From: Sorangiineae bacterium NIC37A_2
GTDB lineage: Bacteria > Myxococcota_A > Polyangia > Polyangiales > Polyangiaceae
Assembly: GCA_002085155.1 (NCBI GenBank)
Contig: NASX01000001.1
Span: 1 to 64,000, forward strand
DNA: 64,000 bases
Reading direction: 5' to 3'
Shown: piece after piece, positions 21,094-31,100 of the stretch
How the letters are laid out: each line of letters starts with the position of its first letter
How positions within the stretch are numbered: position 1 is the stretch's first letter
Program-made: the position numbers and the translations under genes
The notes under the pieces: model-generated
Seen by the model: only the letters and a program-made list of their open reading frames with translations
Databases searched by the model: none
What the model was told of the DNA's origin: nothing

Positions 21094-22425
21094 ATGAGCG
21101 TTGTGATTGGCGATAAGGAATACTTCCCCGGAGTCAGCAAGATCGCGTATGAGGGTCCGGAATCGGACAACCCGCTCGCATTCCGGTGGTACGACGAGAA
21201 TCGCGTCGTCGCGGGAAAGACGCTGAAGGAGCACTTCAAGTTCGCGGTTTGTTACTGGCACACGTTCTGCGGCGCAGGCGCGGACCCGTTCGGTCCCGGC
21301 CCCTTCCAGTTCCCGTGGAACGAGGGCAAAGACGCCCTCTCCCGTGCGAAGATGAAAGCTGACGCGGCTTTTGAGTTCATCACCAAGCTCGGTGTCCCCT
21401 ACTACTGCTTCCACGATGTCGATCTGATCGAAGAAGGTTCGAGCCGCGCCGAGACCCAGAAGCGCGTCATGGACATCGTCGAGTACGCCAAGCAGAAGCA
21501 GGCCGCTTCCGGCGTGAAGCTCCTCTGGGGCACGGCGAACCTCTTCTCGAACCCCCGCTACATGAACGGCGCTTCGACGAACCCCGACTTCTCGGTCGTC
21601 GCCTACGCCGGCGCTCAGCTCAAGGACGCTCTCGACGCCACGATCGCTCTCGGCGGTGAGAACTACGTCTTCTGGGGCGGCCGTGAAGGTTACATGAGCC
21701 TCCTCAACACGGACATGAAGCGCGAACTCTCGCACTTCGCCCGTTTCCTCGCGATGGCTCGTGACTACGCGCGGAGCCAGGGCTTCAAGGGCACCTTCTT
21801 CATCGAGCCGAAGCCGATGGAGCCGAGCAAGCACCAGTACGACTTCGACTGTGCAACGGTGATTGGCTTCCTGCGCGAGCACGGTCTCGACAAGGACTTC
21901 AAGCTCAACATCGAGACGAACCATGCAACCCTCGCTGGCCACACGATGGAGCACGAGATGCAGGTGGCAGCCGACGCGGGCATGCTCGGCAGCATCGACG
22001 CCAACCGCGGCGACTACCAGAACGCCTGGGACACCGACCAGTTCCCGAACAACATCAACGAGACCGTGGAGATGATGCTCGTCCTGCTCCGCTCGGGCGG
22101 CCTCCAGGGCGGCGGCGTGAACTTCGACGCAAAGCGTCGTCGTAACTCGACGGACCTGAACGACACGTTCTACGGCCACATCGGCGGCATGGACACCTTC
22201 GCTCGCGCGCTCATCATCGCCGACGAAATCCTCCAGAAGTCTCCGATCGAGAAGATGCGCAAGGAGCGTTACTCCTCCTTCGACAGCGGCAAGGGCGCAG
22301 AGTTCGAAGCTGGCAAGCTCGACCTCGTTCAGCTCGCGGAGATCGGCAACAAGGGCGGCGAGCCGCCTCTCAAGAGCGGCCAACAGGAGCTCTACGAGAA
22401 CATCATCAACCGCTACATCCGCTGA
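21094..22425 (+). CDS. xylA: Xylose isomerase
   Basis: [34 protein letters not shown]-like [35 protein letters not shown]. Confidence 0.97.
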   Translation: MSVVIGDKEYFPGVSKIAYEGPESDNPLAFRWYDENRVVAGKTLKEHFKFAVCYWHTFCGAGADPFGPGPFQFPWNEGKDALSRAKMKADAAFEFITKLGVPYYCFHDVDLIEEGSSRAETQKRVMDIVEYAKQKQAASGVKLLWGTANLFSNPRYMNGASTNPDFSVVAYAGAQLKDALDATIALGGENYVFWGGREGYMSLLNTDMKRELSHFARFLAMARDYARSQGFKGTFFIEPKPMEPSKHQYDFDCATVIGFLREHGLDKDFKLNIETNHATLAGHTMEHEMQVAADAGMLGSIDANRGDYQNAWDTDQFPNNINETVEMMLVLLRSGGLQGGGVNFDAKRRRNSTDLNDTFYGHIGGMDTFARALIIADEILQKSPIEKMRKERYSSFDSGKGAEFEAGKLDLVQLAEIGNKGGEPPLKSGQQELYENIINRYIR

Positions 22426-22466
22426 TGATGTCCGGAGCCTTCCCTTAAAAGGAAGGACCGATCACC

Positions 22467-23687
22467 TCAGGAGCCCGTGCTGCTCGAAGCGGCGCGGGCT
22501 CTTCCGTTTTGTCCTCCCTCGTCTTGTTTGAGACGGAGCGCCAGGGCTCCGAGCGGCAATAGCGCAACGAGGCTCACCGCGACGAGGCTCTGCTCGATCA
22601 GGCCCAAGGCCGAGAGCAGACCCAGGAGCAAACTGCTCCCGGCGCGCACTGAACCGTACCGGCGAAGGATCTGACCCGGCCTCGCGAAGAACAGCAGGTC
22701 CGTCGGGGGCAAGAGAAGCAGCGTCCAGTTCGGCGTGAGCGACGGAAGGGAAGTCGAGAGCGCGGCGAGGGGAACCAGCGAGAGAAAGGCGAGCCAGAGC
22801 CCAACGAGCCCGCTCTTCGCCCGAAGAGTCGTCTTCTTGGCCCGCCAGATGAAGAGCGCGAGGCCGCCGGAAAGGACAAGCAAGGCGACCCTTCCTGCGT
22901 GAACGCTGGTCGGGGGCGGCGCATCAAGACGCGTGAAGAGGCGCTCCTTGGGGGCGTTCAGCCTTTTCTCGACCGAATCCATGAAGTCGATCGGAAAGGC
23001 CATCCGCTCCCACTCGGAGCTCTTCCGATCGAGCCGCGCCCCGCCGCCGAGGGCCAAGGCTGCGAGCGGAATCCATCGGCCCCGAAGGCCTTCTTCCGCG
23101 AAGGAGCGAAGCGGCGCTCCATCACTCGCCTCGGAATCTTTGCGCAGCGTGCCTGAGGTCACCTCGTCGACAACGTCACGGAGGCGAGTCGTGCAGTTAT
23201 CGAAGACGGGCTCGTAAGCGTAGGCGCGCTCCTCGTTCACGTCAGCGCGAAGACGCGCGAGCAGCTTCTCGGTCTGTTCAGGAGTGAGCTCGAGCTTCTG
23301 CTTCCAGACGTCCCGGAACTGGTACACGGCGAGCATGCGCTCCGCGGGAAAACTCGTCGGGACGAAGAGGCGCTCGCCAGAGAGCGTTCCGACGATGAGC
23401 TTTGAGACGTCGAGGGCCGGGCTCCACCCATAGTCATAACAAACTCCCTTTTCGAACTCGCCGGAGCTCACGCAGAGAGCAGAGTGGCCCCAAAGCTCGA
23501 GCATGTCCGAACCCGGTCCTACGGTCAGGAGCGTGAGGGTCGGTTCGTCCGCCTCAGCTTGAACGGCCGAATGGTCATTCGCTCCCTCGCTCTCCTCGGC
23601 CCGGACGGGTGCCGCCACGCCGAGCAAGATGCCGAGCGCTATTGCAATCCACCCCGCGACCTTCCAAAAATCCCCATGAGCTCGCAT
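22467..23687 (-). CDS. DUF4105 (Lnb-like) membrane protein
   Basis: LLTVGPGSDMLELWGHSALCVSS ... CYDYGW ... YEPVFDNCTTRLRDVVDE, then several TM segments. Confidence 0.75.
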   Translation of the reverse strand: MRAHGDFWKVAGWIAIALGILLGVAAPVRAEESEGANDHSAVQAEADEPTLTLLTVGPGSDMLELWGHSALCVSSGEFEKGVCYDYGWSPALDVSKLIVGTLSGERLFVPTSFPAERMLAVYQFRDVWKQKLELTPEQTEKLLARLRADVNEERAYAYEPVFDNCTTRLRDVVDEVTSGTLRKDSEASDGAPLRSFAEEGLRGRWIPLAALALGGGARLDRKSSEWERMAFPIDFMDSVEKRLNAPKERLFTRLDAPPPTSVHAGRVALLVLSGGLALFIWRAKKTTLRAKSGLVGLWLAFLSLVPLAALSTSLPSLTPNWTLLLLPPTDLLFFARPGQILRRYGSVRAGSSLLLGLLSALGLIEQSLVAVSLVALLPLGALALRLKQDEGGQNGRARAASSSTGS

Positions 23688-24028
23688 GCTTCGGCTCGTC
23701 CCCTATCACGGCTCGCGCTCCGAAGGGGAGCCCGGGGACGCTCCCAGGTGGAGATCCAAGTGGCGCCGCTCAGCTCGGGGCGCGAGCGAATTTCCTTGAC
23801 CGAAGACCGAAAAGAGTTCAGAGCTCTGATTCTTGCCGAGTTGAGAGGCGTCGGACATCGGGTCCGGGGCAGGCGAGCGTCTCGAAAGAACGAGTCACCT
23901 CAAAGGGGGCGCGTTCACTAGGGGGTCGACAAGCGCACACGGACCGTATTCGACGGCCGACTTTGCGCCGGGGGCCTTCCCTTCCGAGGGAGATGTGAGC
24001 TGGCAAGAAACGAAAAGTAGAGAAAGAA

Positions 24029-24394
24029 ATGTCAATGAAACTATTCGTCGGTGGTCTGAGCTTCAACACCGACAACGATGGCCTTCGTCGCGGATTCGAA
24101 AAGTTCGGTGAGGTCGTCGATGCAGCGGTCATCATGGATCGTGATACCGGTCGCTCGCGCGGGTTCGGCTTTGTCACCTTCGCTAACGGTTCCGACGGCA
24201 AGGCTGCCATCGAGGGCATGGACGGCAGGGACTTCGACGGTCGTACCGTTCGCGTGAATGAAGCACAGGAGCGCGCTCCCCGGAGCGGCGGCGGTGGTGG
24301 CTACGGCGGCGGCGGTGGCGGCGGATACGGCGGGGGACACGGTGGTGGTGGCCATAAGGGCAGCCGCCGCGGTGACAGAAGCGAGCGTTGGTGA
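24029..24394 (+). CDS. Glycine-rich RRM RNA-binding protein
   Basis: KLFVGGLSFNTDN (RNP2), RSRGFGFVTF (RNP1), GGGGGYGGGG tail. Confidence 0.95.
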   Translation: MSMKLFVGGLSFNTDNDGLRRGFEKFGEVVDAAVIMDRDTGRSRGFGFVTFANGSDGKAAIEGMDGRDFDGRTVRVNEAQERAPRSGGGGGYGGGGGGGYGGGHGGGGHKGSRRGDRSERW

Positions 24395-24401
24395 GGTTTC
24401 T

Positions 24402-24590
24402 TTGAAACCTCGCTCCACGACCGGAAAACGGATTCGCGAGCGCGAGCGCGTCGAGCACCAACAGGAGAAGCTAGAGAAGCGCAAACTTCGAAAGCTGAAC
24501 CGCGAAAACCAGCCAGCGGCTGAAAACGGCGAAGATCCCGATCTGATCGGGATCAAACCCGGCCCTCAGCCTCAGCTGTTCGTTGACTGA
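24402..24590 (+). CDS. Small basic protein directly downstream of RRM gene
   Basis: TTG start with GAGG five bases upstream; MKPRSTTGKRIRERERVEHQQEKLEKRKLRKLNRENQPAAENGEDPDLIGIKPGPQPQLFVD. Confidence 0.5.
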   Translation: MKPRSTTGKRIRERERVEHQQEKLEKRKLRKLNRENQPAAENGEDPDLIGIKPGPQPQLFVD

Positions 24591-24645
24591 ACGCACCGGG
24601 GCCTTCCCCGCGAAACCGTAAGGGCTTTTCACCAAGCCCCACTTG

Positions 24646-24676
24646 AGGGCGGACTCTCCGTGAGTCTGCCCTTTTC
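24646..24676 (+). terminator. Rho-independent terminator
   Basis: agggcggactc-tccgt-gagtctgccct hairpin followed by tttcc. Confidence 0.7.
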
Positions 24677-24704
24677 CTATTTCTCTGCGAGATCCGAAAA
24701 GGTC

Positions 24705-25028
24705 TTAGGACTCGGGGGAGGTGAGCTTGAGGCCGATGATCGAGACCACGAGCAAGCCGAGGAACGCCATCCGCGCGGCTGTCACGGGCTCGTCATAAAG
24801 GACGACCCCGCCGATCGACGCTCCGACCACTCCAACACCAACCCAAACAGCGTAGGCTGTCCCGATGGGGAGCGTGCGCGATGCATGGGCCAAAAGCACC
24901 ATGCTGCCGACGATGGCCGCCCCTGTCAGAAGGCTCGGGACCGGGCGCGTAAAGCCCTCCGTGAGCTTGAGCCCGAGCGCCCACGCCACTTCGAGAAGGC
25001 CAGCGATAAAAAGGACAAGCCACGCCAC
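24705..25028 (-). CDS. SMR-family exporter, SugE/Gdx type
   Basis: MAWLVLFIAGLLEVAWALGLKLTEGFTRPVPSLLT ... LPIGTAYAVWVGVGVVGASIGG. Confidence 0.92.
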   Translation of the reverse strand: MAWLVLFIAGLLEVAWALGLKLTEGFTRPVPSLLTGAAIVGSMVLLAHASRTLPIGTAYAVWVGVGVVGASIGGVVLYDEPVTAARMAFLGLLVVSIIGLKLTSPES

Positions 25029-25106
25029 GGGTTTATCCTATCACCGTACCGCCCGAGGCCTAGCGACCACCGGCAAAACCGCGGGCTCTCTGAAAGAGCG
25101 ACCCCC

Positions 25107-25964
25107 TTAGTCGCAGCCCGTCAGGTTTCCCCGACCTCTGAGTCGAGCCACCCCGAGCAAATCGGGATGTTCGGAAAGCTGGAACCAGACGAGCACCGCG
25201 GACTCCGTATCCATCGGAGTGAGCTTGTTCGTCGCGAGAGCGTACAGCTGAAACTCGTAGACGTTACAGGGCACGTGAGGTCCGTAGTAGCCGTGCTCCG
25301 AGGTCGTCGCGAAGTTCGCGTTCGCTTGCTGGGAGCCGGCGGGCACCGCCGGATTTGCTGTGTCTTGCGCGATGTTTGCCGGAAGCATCGTGAGGTCAGG
25401 AGGGATGTTCCAAAGGACCCAGTGCGCTTGTCCGTAGGAAACGTCGAACAAGGCGAGGGCGAAGCTCTGCGTTCCTTCCGGCACGCCCGTCCAATGAAGC
25501 TCCGGAGAGATGTTCGCATTGTCGAGGTAGACGACGTTTTCGTCCGGGATGACCTGACAAGCGCTGATCCCCTCGACGGAACAGCCCTCAACGTTCTCGA
25601 AAGCAGGATTCGACAGGACGAAGGAAGAGGTCCCTCCCGTAGGACTCGCGCCGCCCGAAGCATCTCCGCCGCTGCCAACGATGTCCCCTCCGGAGCCGAC
25701 GTCACCGCCGCTCGCGGCGCCGCCCGCAGAGTCCAGGCCACCTGATGCGGCTCCTCCGGAAGGAACCAAACCACCTGCTCCCGGTGCGCCGCCCGAGTTC
25801 GTCTCTGCGCCGCCACTCGCTTCTGCGCCACCAACACCGGACGGCACCCCGCTCTCACTTTCGCACGCGGCAAGCTGAGAAAACGCAAAGAGGAGAGCCG
25901 CGCTCAGGGCGCGGCTCTGGCTCATCTGACGGGAGATTCTGGATCGCTCAAGTCTCAAGCTCAT
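25107..25964 (-). CDS. PEBP (YbhB/YbcL) family lipoprotein with Gly/Ala/Ser-rich linker
   Basis: Lipobox QLAAC; NISPELHWTGVPEGTQSFALALFD ... HWVLWNIPP ... GYYGPHVPC. Confidence 0.87.
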   Translation of the reverse strand: MSLRLERSRISRQMSQSRALSAALLFAFSQLAACESESGVPSGVGGAEASGGAETNSGGAPGAGGLVPSGGAASGGLDSAGGAASGGDVGSGGDIVGSGGDASGGASPTGGTSSFVLSNPAFENVEGCSVEGISACQVIPDENVVYLDNANISPELHWTGVPEGTQSFALALFDVSYGQAHWVLWNIPPDLTMLPANIAQDTANPAVPAGSQQANANFATTSEHGYYGPHVPCNVYEFQLYALATNKLTPMDTESAVLVWFQLSEHPDLLGVARLRGRGNLTGCD

Positions 25965-26021
25965 CGCTCCAATGATGACTCTCCAGCCCCCAGCCGTCTA
26001 CATTTGCGACTTTTTCTCGCA

Positions 26022-27059
26022 TCAAGGAGCGACGCAGTTTTCCTCCATCGAATCCCAGATGGCCTTGGCCGTCGGGGCGTTACCGGGACCCGCCACGTGA
26101 ATACCGTCTTGCTGGGCATACTCGTTGTGGCCATTCCAGGTCTCTCGTAAGTCCACCCAATAGCACTTCGGGGACCCCTGTTCGTCGCAAAGCTTCTTCA
26201 TCTCCGGGCGGAGAAGGTCGAGACAAGCCTTGAGAGAAGCGTGCTGGCTACCGACCGGATCTGGATAGAAGTGGTAGACGATCTTCTCGACGCCGTTCTG
26301 ATCCATCTCCTCGAACAAGGCCTTGGCCGCGTTCAACGCGTTGGTCCGGTCGGACTCCTTCCCGCCTTGCCAACAGTCGTTTCCGCCTCCGTTCATGATG
26401 ACGAAGCGCACGCCGTTCTTATTGCTCTTGTATTGGTTCGGGATCGAGTTCCCCGCCCCGTTGCCGATCCAAGTCCCGGACACCGACTTGTCGACGTACG
26501 AGTCGTTCGCCGCGAGAGACCCAGCCGCTCGAGCGAGTTTCGTCGTCTCTTCCGGAATTTCACTGAGTGCGATGAATGACTCGCCGATGAAGAGGACTTC
26601 GTTCCCCTTGGTCGTGCCTTTCACGCACTCACCATTGCCGCTACCGCCAGCGCCCGGGGCGCCACCGGTGTCCGAGCTGCCACCAGCACCATCCGTTCCT
26701 CCGGCTGCTGGAGCACCGCCATCAGCCGTGGGAGCACCGCCCGCAGCAGGAGCACCGCCCGCAGCAGGAGCACCGCCCGCAGCAGGAGCACCGCCCACAG
26801 CAGGAGCACCGCCCGCAGCAGGAGCACCACCGGCCGCTGCGCCGCCGGTCGCCACTGCACCACCGGCCGCTGCGCCGCCGGCCGCCGCGCCACCTGAGCC
26901 AGCATCAGCGCCCAAGTCCGCACCAATGTCTCCGGCCTCGCTACAGGCGCCCAAGGCAACGCCAAGGCCGACGCTCACGGACAACAGCGCGAGGCGCTTT
27001 CCAAGCTTTCGCGAGTGAGTCTTAGAAGATTCGTGGAATTCTCGTCGGGACATGCGCAT
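26022..27059 (-). CDS. SGNH-hydrolase-like lipoprotein with APAAGG tandem linker
   Basis: Lipobox ALGAC; VLFIGESFIAL, GTWIGNG, MNGGGNDCW, QDGIHVAG correspond to SGNH blocks I, II, III, V. Confidence 0.75.
   Translation of the reverse strand: MRMSRREFHESSKTHSRKLGKRLALLSVSVGLGVALGACSEAGDIGADLGADAGSGGAAAGGAAAGGAVATGGAAAGGAPAAGGAPAVGGAPAAGGAPAAGGAPAAGGAPTADGGAPAAGGTDGAGGSSDTGGAPGAGGSGNGECVKGTTKGNEVLFIGESFIALSEIPEETTKLARAAGSLAANDSYVDKSVSGTWIGNGAGNSIPNQYKSNKNGVRFVIMNGGGNDCWQGGKESDRTNALNAAKALFEEMDQNGVEKIVYHFYPDPVGSQHASLKACLDLLRPEMKKLCDEQGSPKCYWVDLRETWNGHNEYAQQDGIHVAGPGNAPTAKAIWDSMEENCVAP
26735..26840. repeat. 18-bp tandem repeat encoding (APAAGG)n linker
   Basis: Near-identical units gcaggagcaccgcccgca repeated head-to-tail. 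Confidence 0.85.
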
Positions 27060-27341
27060 TCGGTTCCTTTGCTGGGGCTCAGGGTAGGACCCAAACCCAT
27101 CGCGCAAAGGGGGCGAGATCGTCCCCTCTTTGTGCATGCAAAATTCCACCAGAAGGACACCCCTCAGCCGACTTCACGCAACGGGGCTTGTCTTCGAAAA
27201 CACCAACGCGCTCTGCTCATCCTGCGCTCTCGTCGCCAACTCCCTGCCCTCACGCGCGGGCTCGGAGGGCTCAAATTTCTCGCTTTCCGCTGCGCCTTGG
27301 AAGCGCTCTCCAAAGCGCGCGGCGGGAGCAGCTCACCGTTA

Positions 27342-27986
27342 TCACTCGCGACAGTCTCGCTCGCCGCAATGGGGCCGGCAGTTCGAAACGGCAAAGGGGA
27401 CGTCCGAGGTCCACTCCTCAAAGGGCAGACTAAAACTGAGCTCTAGATCGATCACAGGTCCCTCTTTCACCTGGACCGCACCAGTAGCGATATATTCGTT
27501 CGCGCCCTCTCGAGACTCGGACGCGCACGATGGATCGTCCGGAGAATAACGAACCGCAACGACACAATAGCCTTTCGAGCTCTCGGGCTCTTCGTGACAG
27601 CGATCGGGGGCTATCGCCCGCTCGAGCATCACAAGCCAGCAGCTCATCCCTCGAACGCCGCGCACCTCAACTCGATTTTCCTCGGTCTCGCAGGCGAAAA
27701 AGTGCACGGGCAGAGGCTCTTCGGGAGCCGCAGGGGCGCCCGCATCTCCGGATCCGCCGCAAGCCTCAGGAGGCCGTCCGCCGGAAGCTTCGGGAAGCTG
27801 TCCCCCCGAAGCACCTGTGACGTTTCCTCCGCTGCCTCTCGACTCGTCGTCCGCTTCTTTGACGTCAGGCGATCCAGTCCCGCTCACCTGATCGACGCCA
27901 CAGCTCCACACCGTCAAGAAAACACTCGCCGTCATCCCTCGGACAAACGGGAGTCCACGCCCCCTTCGGGTTCGACGCTCCTCCAT
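27342..27986 (-). CDS. Small lipoprotein with Gly/Ser-rich linker, unknown function
   Basis: Signal peptide with VWSC; GGNVTGASGGQLPEASGG linker; ~110-aa Cys-containing domain. Confidence 0.6.
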   Translation of the reverse strand: MEERRTRRGRGLPFVRGMTASVFLTVWSCGVDQVSGTGSPDVKEADDESRGSGGNVTGASGGQLPEASGGRPPEACGGSGDAGAPAAPEEPLPVHFFACETEENRVEVRGVRGMSCWLVMLERAIAPDRCHEEPESSKGYCVVAVRYSPDDPSCASESREGANEYIATGAVQVKEGPVIDLELSFSLPFEEWTSDVPFAVSNCRPHCGERDCRE

Positions 27987-28117
27987 GTGCAGAGATGTAC
28001 CGCATCACGCCGCCCTCGTCGCCCCCCCGGACCACTCCCTATCTCGGCGCGCAGAGAGGCGACGGTTGAGCTCGGGGCACAAGTGTTCGGCTTCCTCCGG
28101 AGAAGGTCTTCTGAGGC

Positions 28118-31100
28118 TCAGAGCTGCCAGCCGAGATCGAGGGACCAGGTCGAGCCAGGCCCGTATTGAGCCGTCGAGAAGAAGTTCTTCGGATAGTAGA
28201 ACTCGAGGAGCACGCCGTAGTTGACGGTCGCTCCGGACCTCGAGGTCCTTCTGGTATCGCCGGACGATTCCCGCGCCACGATGCCTTCCACGTAGACGCC
28301 GGTGATGACGTTCTGAAGAAAAGGAGGCACGAGCGAATCGAGCTCGAAGCCGGCGCGCACTCGACCCTCGCCGGCTTTGTCGCCAGGTTCGATCATGATG
28401 ATCGGCGCCGCGGCGCCGAGCTCTCTGCGCGCAGAGGTCGCGAGCAGGCCCGCGGTGAGTCCGCCGATGAAACCCGCCGCCTGCTGGGGGGCGCTCTTGG
28501 CGCTTTGGTTCGTGCCCTGAGAGCCATAAATCGCGGCGAAAGCATCGCCGGCTTCGCCGCGTTTGTCGTTGACCAAAAACTCGATCACAGGTTTCGAGCC
28601 GCGCCCGGTGATGTGAACTTTGACGATGTCGCCGGTACGGCGATTGTTGAAGACGGCGGTGAGGTCGATGACTGGATCCGGTTCGCCGCCAATGAACGAG
28701 AGCTTTCCGCCGCGCTCGAAGTCGAAAGTCTTTCCAATCAGGGTCAGATAGCCGCGCTCAATCAAGACCTCTCCTTGAACATTCACGCGCTCCCCGCTGA
28801 GTTCTGTGTCGAGGTTTGCGCTCAGGTTCACAGCGAAGTCGTCCCGTTTGATCCAGAAGCGGTCGTAGGACTTGAGCACGAGGCGCGTCACGTGCGGCAC
28901 TTCTTCCGCGGGCGCCCCCCCTTTTGTCTCGGTCCCCTGCGCGCTCGCGGCCGCTCCTTGCCCTTTCGCTCCGGCCCCCTTCGCGTTCGCTCCCGCTTGC
29001 TTTGCGCCGCCGCCTGCCCCTGGGTCGCCGTCCCCGAGCGCCGCAGCATGGTCGCCGAGCCGCTCATCCTCCGGATCCGTCGAGCCCTCGGGCCTCACGC
29101 CATCGACGACAAAATCTGGATGCGCTTTGAGGGAGATCCCGGCGCGGAGCTTCGTGTTCTCGAGCCACATGTCCGAGGAGCGGATGCCGACTTCGACGTC
29201 CGTTCGCTCGGGCAAGACGAGCGTCTTCACCTCCGCGTCCATATCGAGCTGCGCGACGACCTGACCGAGCTGACGGAGCGGGAACTTTTCGGCCCGCACC
29301 CGGAGCTCTGCCGCGATCCGGTCGAGCTCGTGGAAGCGAGCCCCGCCTTCCATGTGGAGCCTGCCGTCGCGGTCGTAGGCCTCAAAATTTTCGAGCCGCG
29401 CTTCCCTCTCCGAGAAGACAATCTTCGCCTGAACGTCCCGCAGAGGCTGGGCAAGGTCGGTCGCCGTAAAGGCGACCTTCTCGAGCTCCAGTTGTCCGTC
29501 GAGCTTCGGCTGAGCGCGTGTGCCGCTCAGGCGAGCTTGACCATGAACCGTCCCCGTCGCGTAGGAAACTGCTCCACGCGGGTTCAGAAGCGGCGAGATC
29601 GGCAAGTGAACGAGGCTCAACCGAGCGTCGAGAGGCGCGTCTTCGGCGAGCATGACCACCCCGCGCTCGTATTGGATCGGAAGGGTCGCCTGGAACGTGG
29701 AGCGATGTTTTCCGGCCATGAGCTCGGCCTTGAGCGCGGCGCGCGTCGCATCCGCCTCAAGATGGGCCTGAAAGTCGAGCAGCTCTTCCCGAACCGAAAC
29801 GTTGTACTTCGGGATCGGAGAGGCGCGAAAGCGGCGTAAGCTGACGTCACCCTGGAGCTCAGGCCGCTCCCCGAGCGGATCTTTGACCGACACGTTCGTC
29901 GTGAGCTCACCGCGTGCGAGAGAGCACACGTAAGGCACATTCTCGAGCTTGAGCTCTTTCGCGACGAGCTCACCCTCGATCGGTCCTAGTTCGAGCGTTC
30001 CTCCAGCGAGCGCGCGAGCGAGAGCGACGCGCGCGGAGGCACGACTCGAGAACAGGAGCTCGTTCTTTTTGCGCCCTTCGAGCCCCAAGCGCCACTCGGC
30101 GTCCTTGCCGTCGAGGTTCAGGAGGATACGGAGGTCGCCGCTCTTGCATCCTTCGTCCTGCTCGGAGTCAGCGAGCTGTGCCAGCTCGAGGGAGACATGG
30201 CCGCTTGGCTCTTGGCCGGGTTCATGGGCGAGCTCGACGAGCCCAGAGAGCGTCCCTTCGGGCAGATCCTGGAGCCGCACCAGCGGCAATTCGGAGGTTC
30301 TCCTCGGCTCGGCGAACAGCCGTGCTTGCCACCTACCGTCGGCCGGGATGAGCGCGAGTCGGCTGAGGAATGGACCGCCCACCCGCGGACCCGGCGGCGT
30401 CAGAGCGTCGGCGGAGAAGGTGAGCCACTGTCCTTTTGGATCACTGACAGTCACATGGGTGTCCCAGCGTTCGTCTCGAAGCGACAGCCCGCCATCAACG
30501 TCGACAAGACGGGGATCCCCAGCAACTTTGATCTTCGACTTGAGCGCCAACAACAGACTCGGATTCTCCAGGGTCCCGCCGGCGTCCAGCGTCGCCCCCA
30601 AGTGACCGCTCACAGGAAGCTCAGCCCCGGACCAAGCTTCGACGAAGGCGAGCTCGAGGGAACGCAGCTCGAGCTTCCCCTCCGGCCGCCCTCGGGCGAG
30701 CTGTTTCAGGTAGCCGCGCCCCGGCTGGAAGGAGTGTTCGAGCTCGCCCTCCAGATCGAGCGGGCGCCAGCCGGATTTTCCCTTGTCGCTCGCCTGGACC
30801 AGGCCCGAAAAGAGCAACTGACCCCGAGCTGCATCGAGCCCAACGCGCAAATCCCCGCTCAATGGCGGCCGCTCTCCGAGCGTCACCCGATCCAGCTTGG
30901 CGCGGATGTCGACCACCGGAACCGTGAGACTTCCTTGGGCTCGGCCGGAGAGCTCCGCGCGGCCCGAGAGCTTCTCCTCGAGGGGCAAGAGATCGGAGAG
31001 GAGCCCAAGATCAATGGGCCCGTCTGTCTTGACCTCGAGATCGCCGTCCTTTTGACCGAGATAGCCCTGCACGGTCAGCTTGCGCTCGCCGAGTTTGAGC

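Noticed and set aside
24950-25105. Guanidine riboswitch upstream of the Gdx-like gene
   Set aside because: No convincing ykkC, mini-ykkC or ykkC-III consensus; only an isolated ACGG.
26735-26840. CRISPR-like regular repeat
   Set aside because: Head-to-tail 18-bp coding repeats with no spacers; encodes the APAAGG linker.
28166-29839. 557-aa plus-strand ORF antisense to tamB
   Set aside because: Arg/Glu-rich shadow ORF with no recognisable motifs, opposite a conserved TamB C-terminus.
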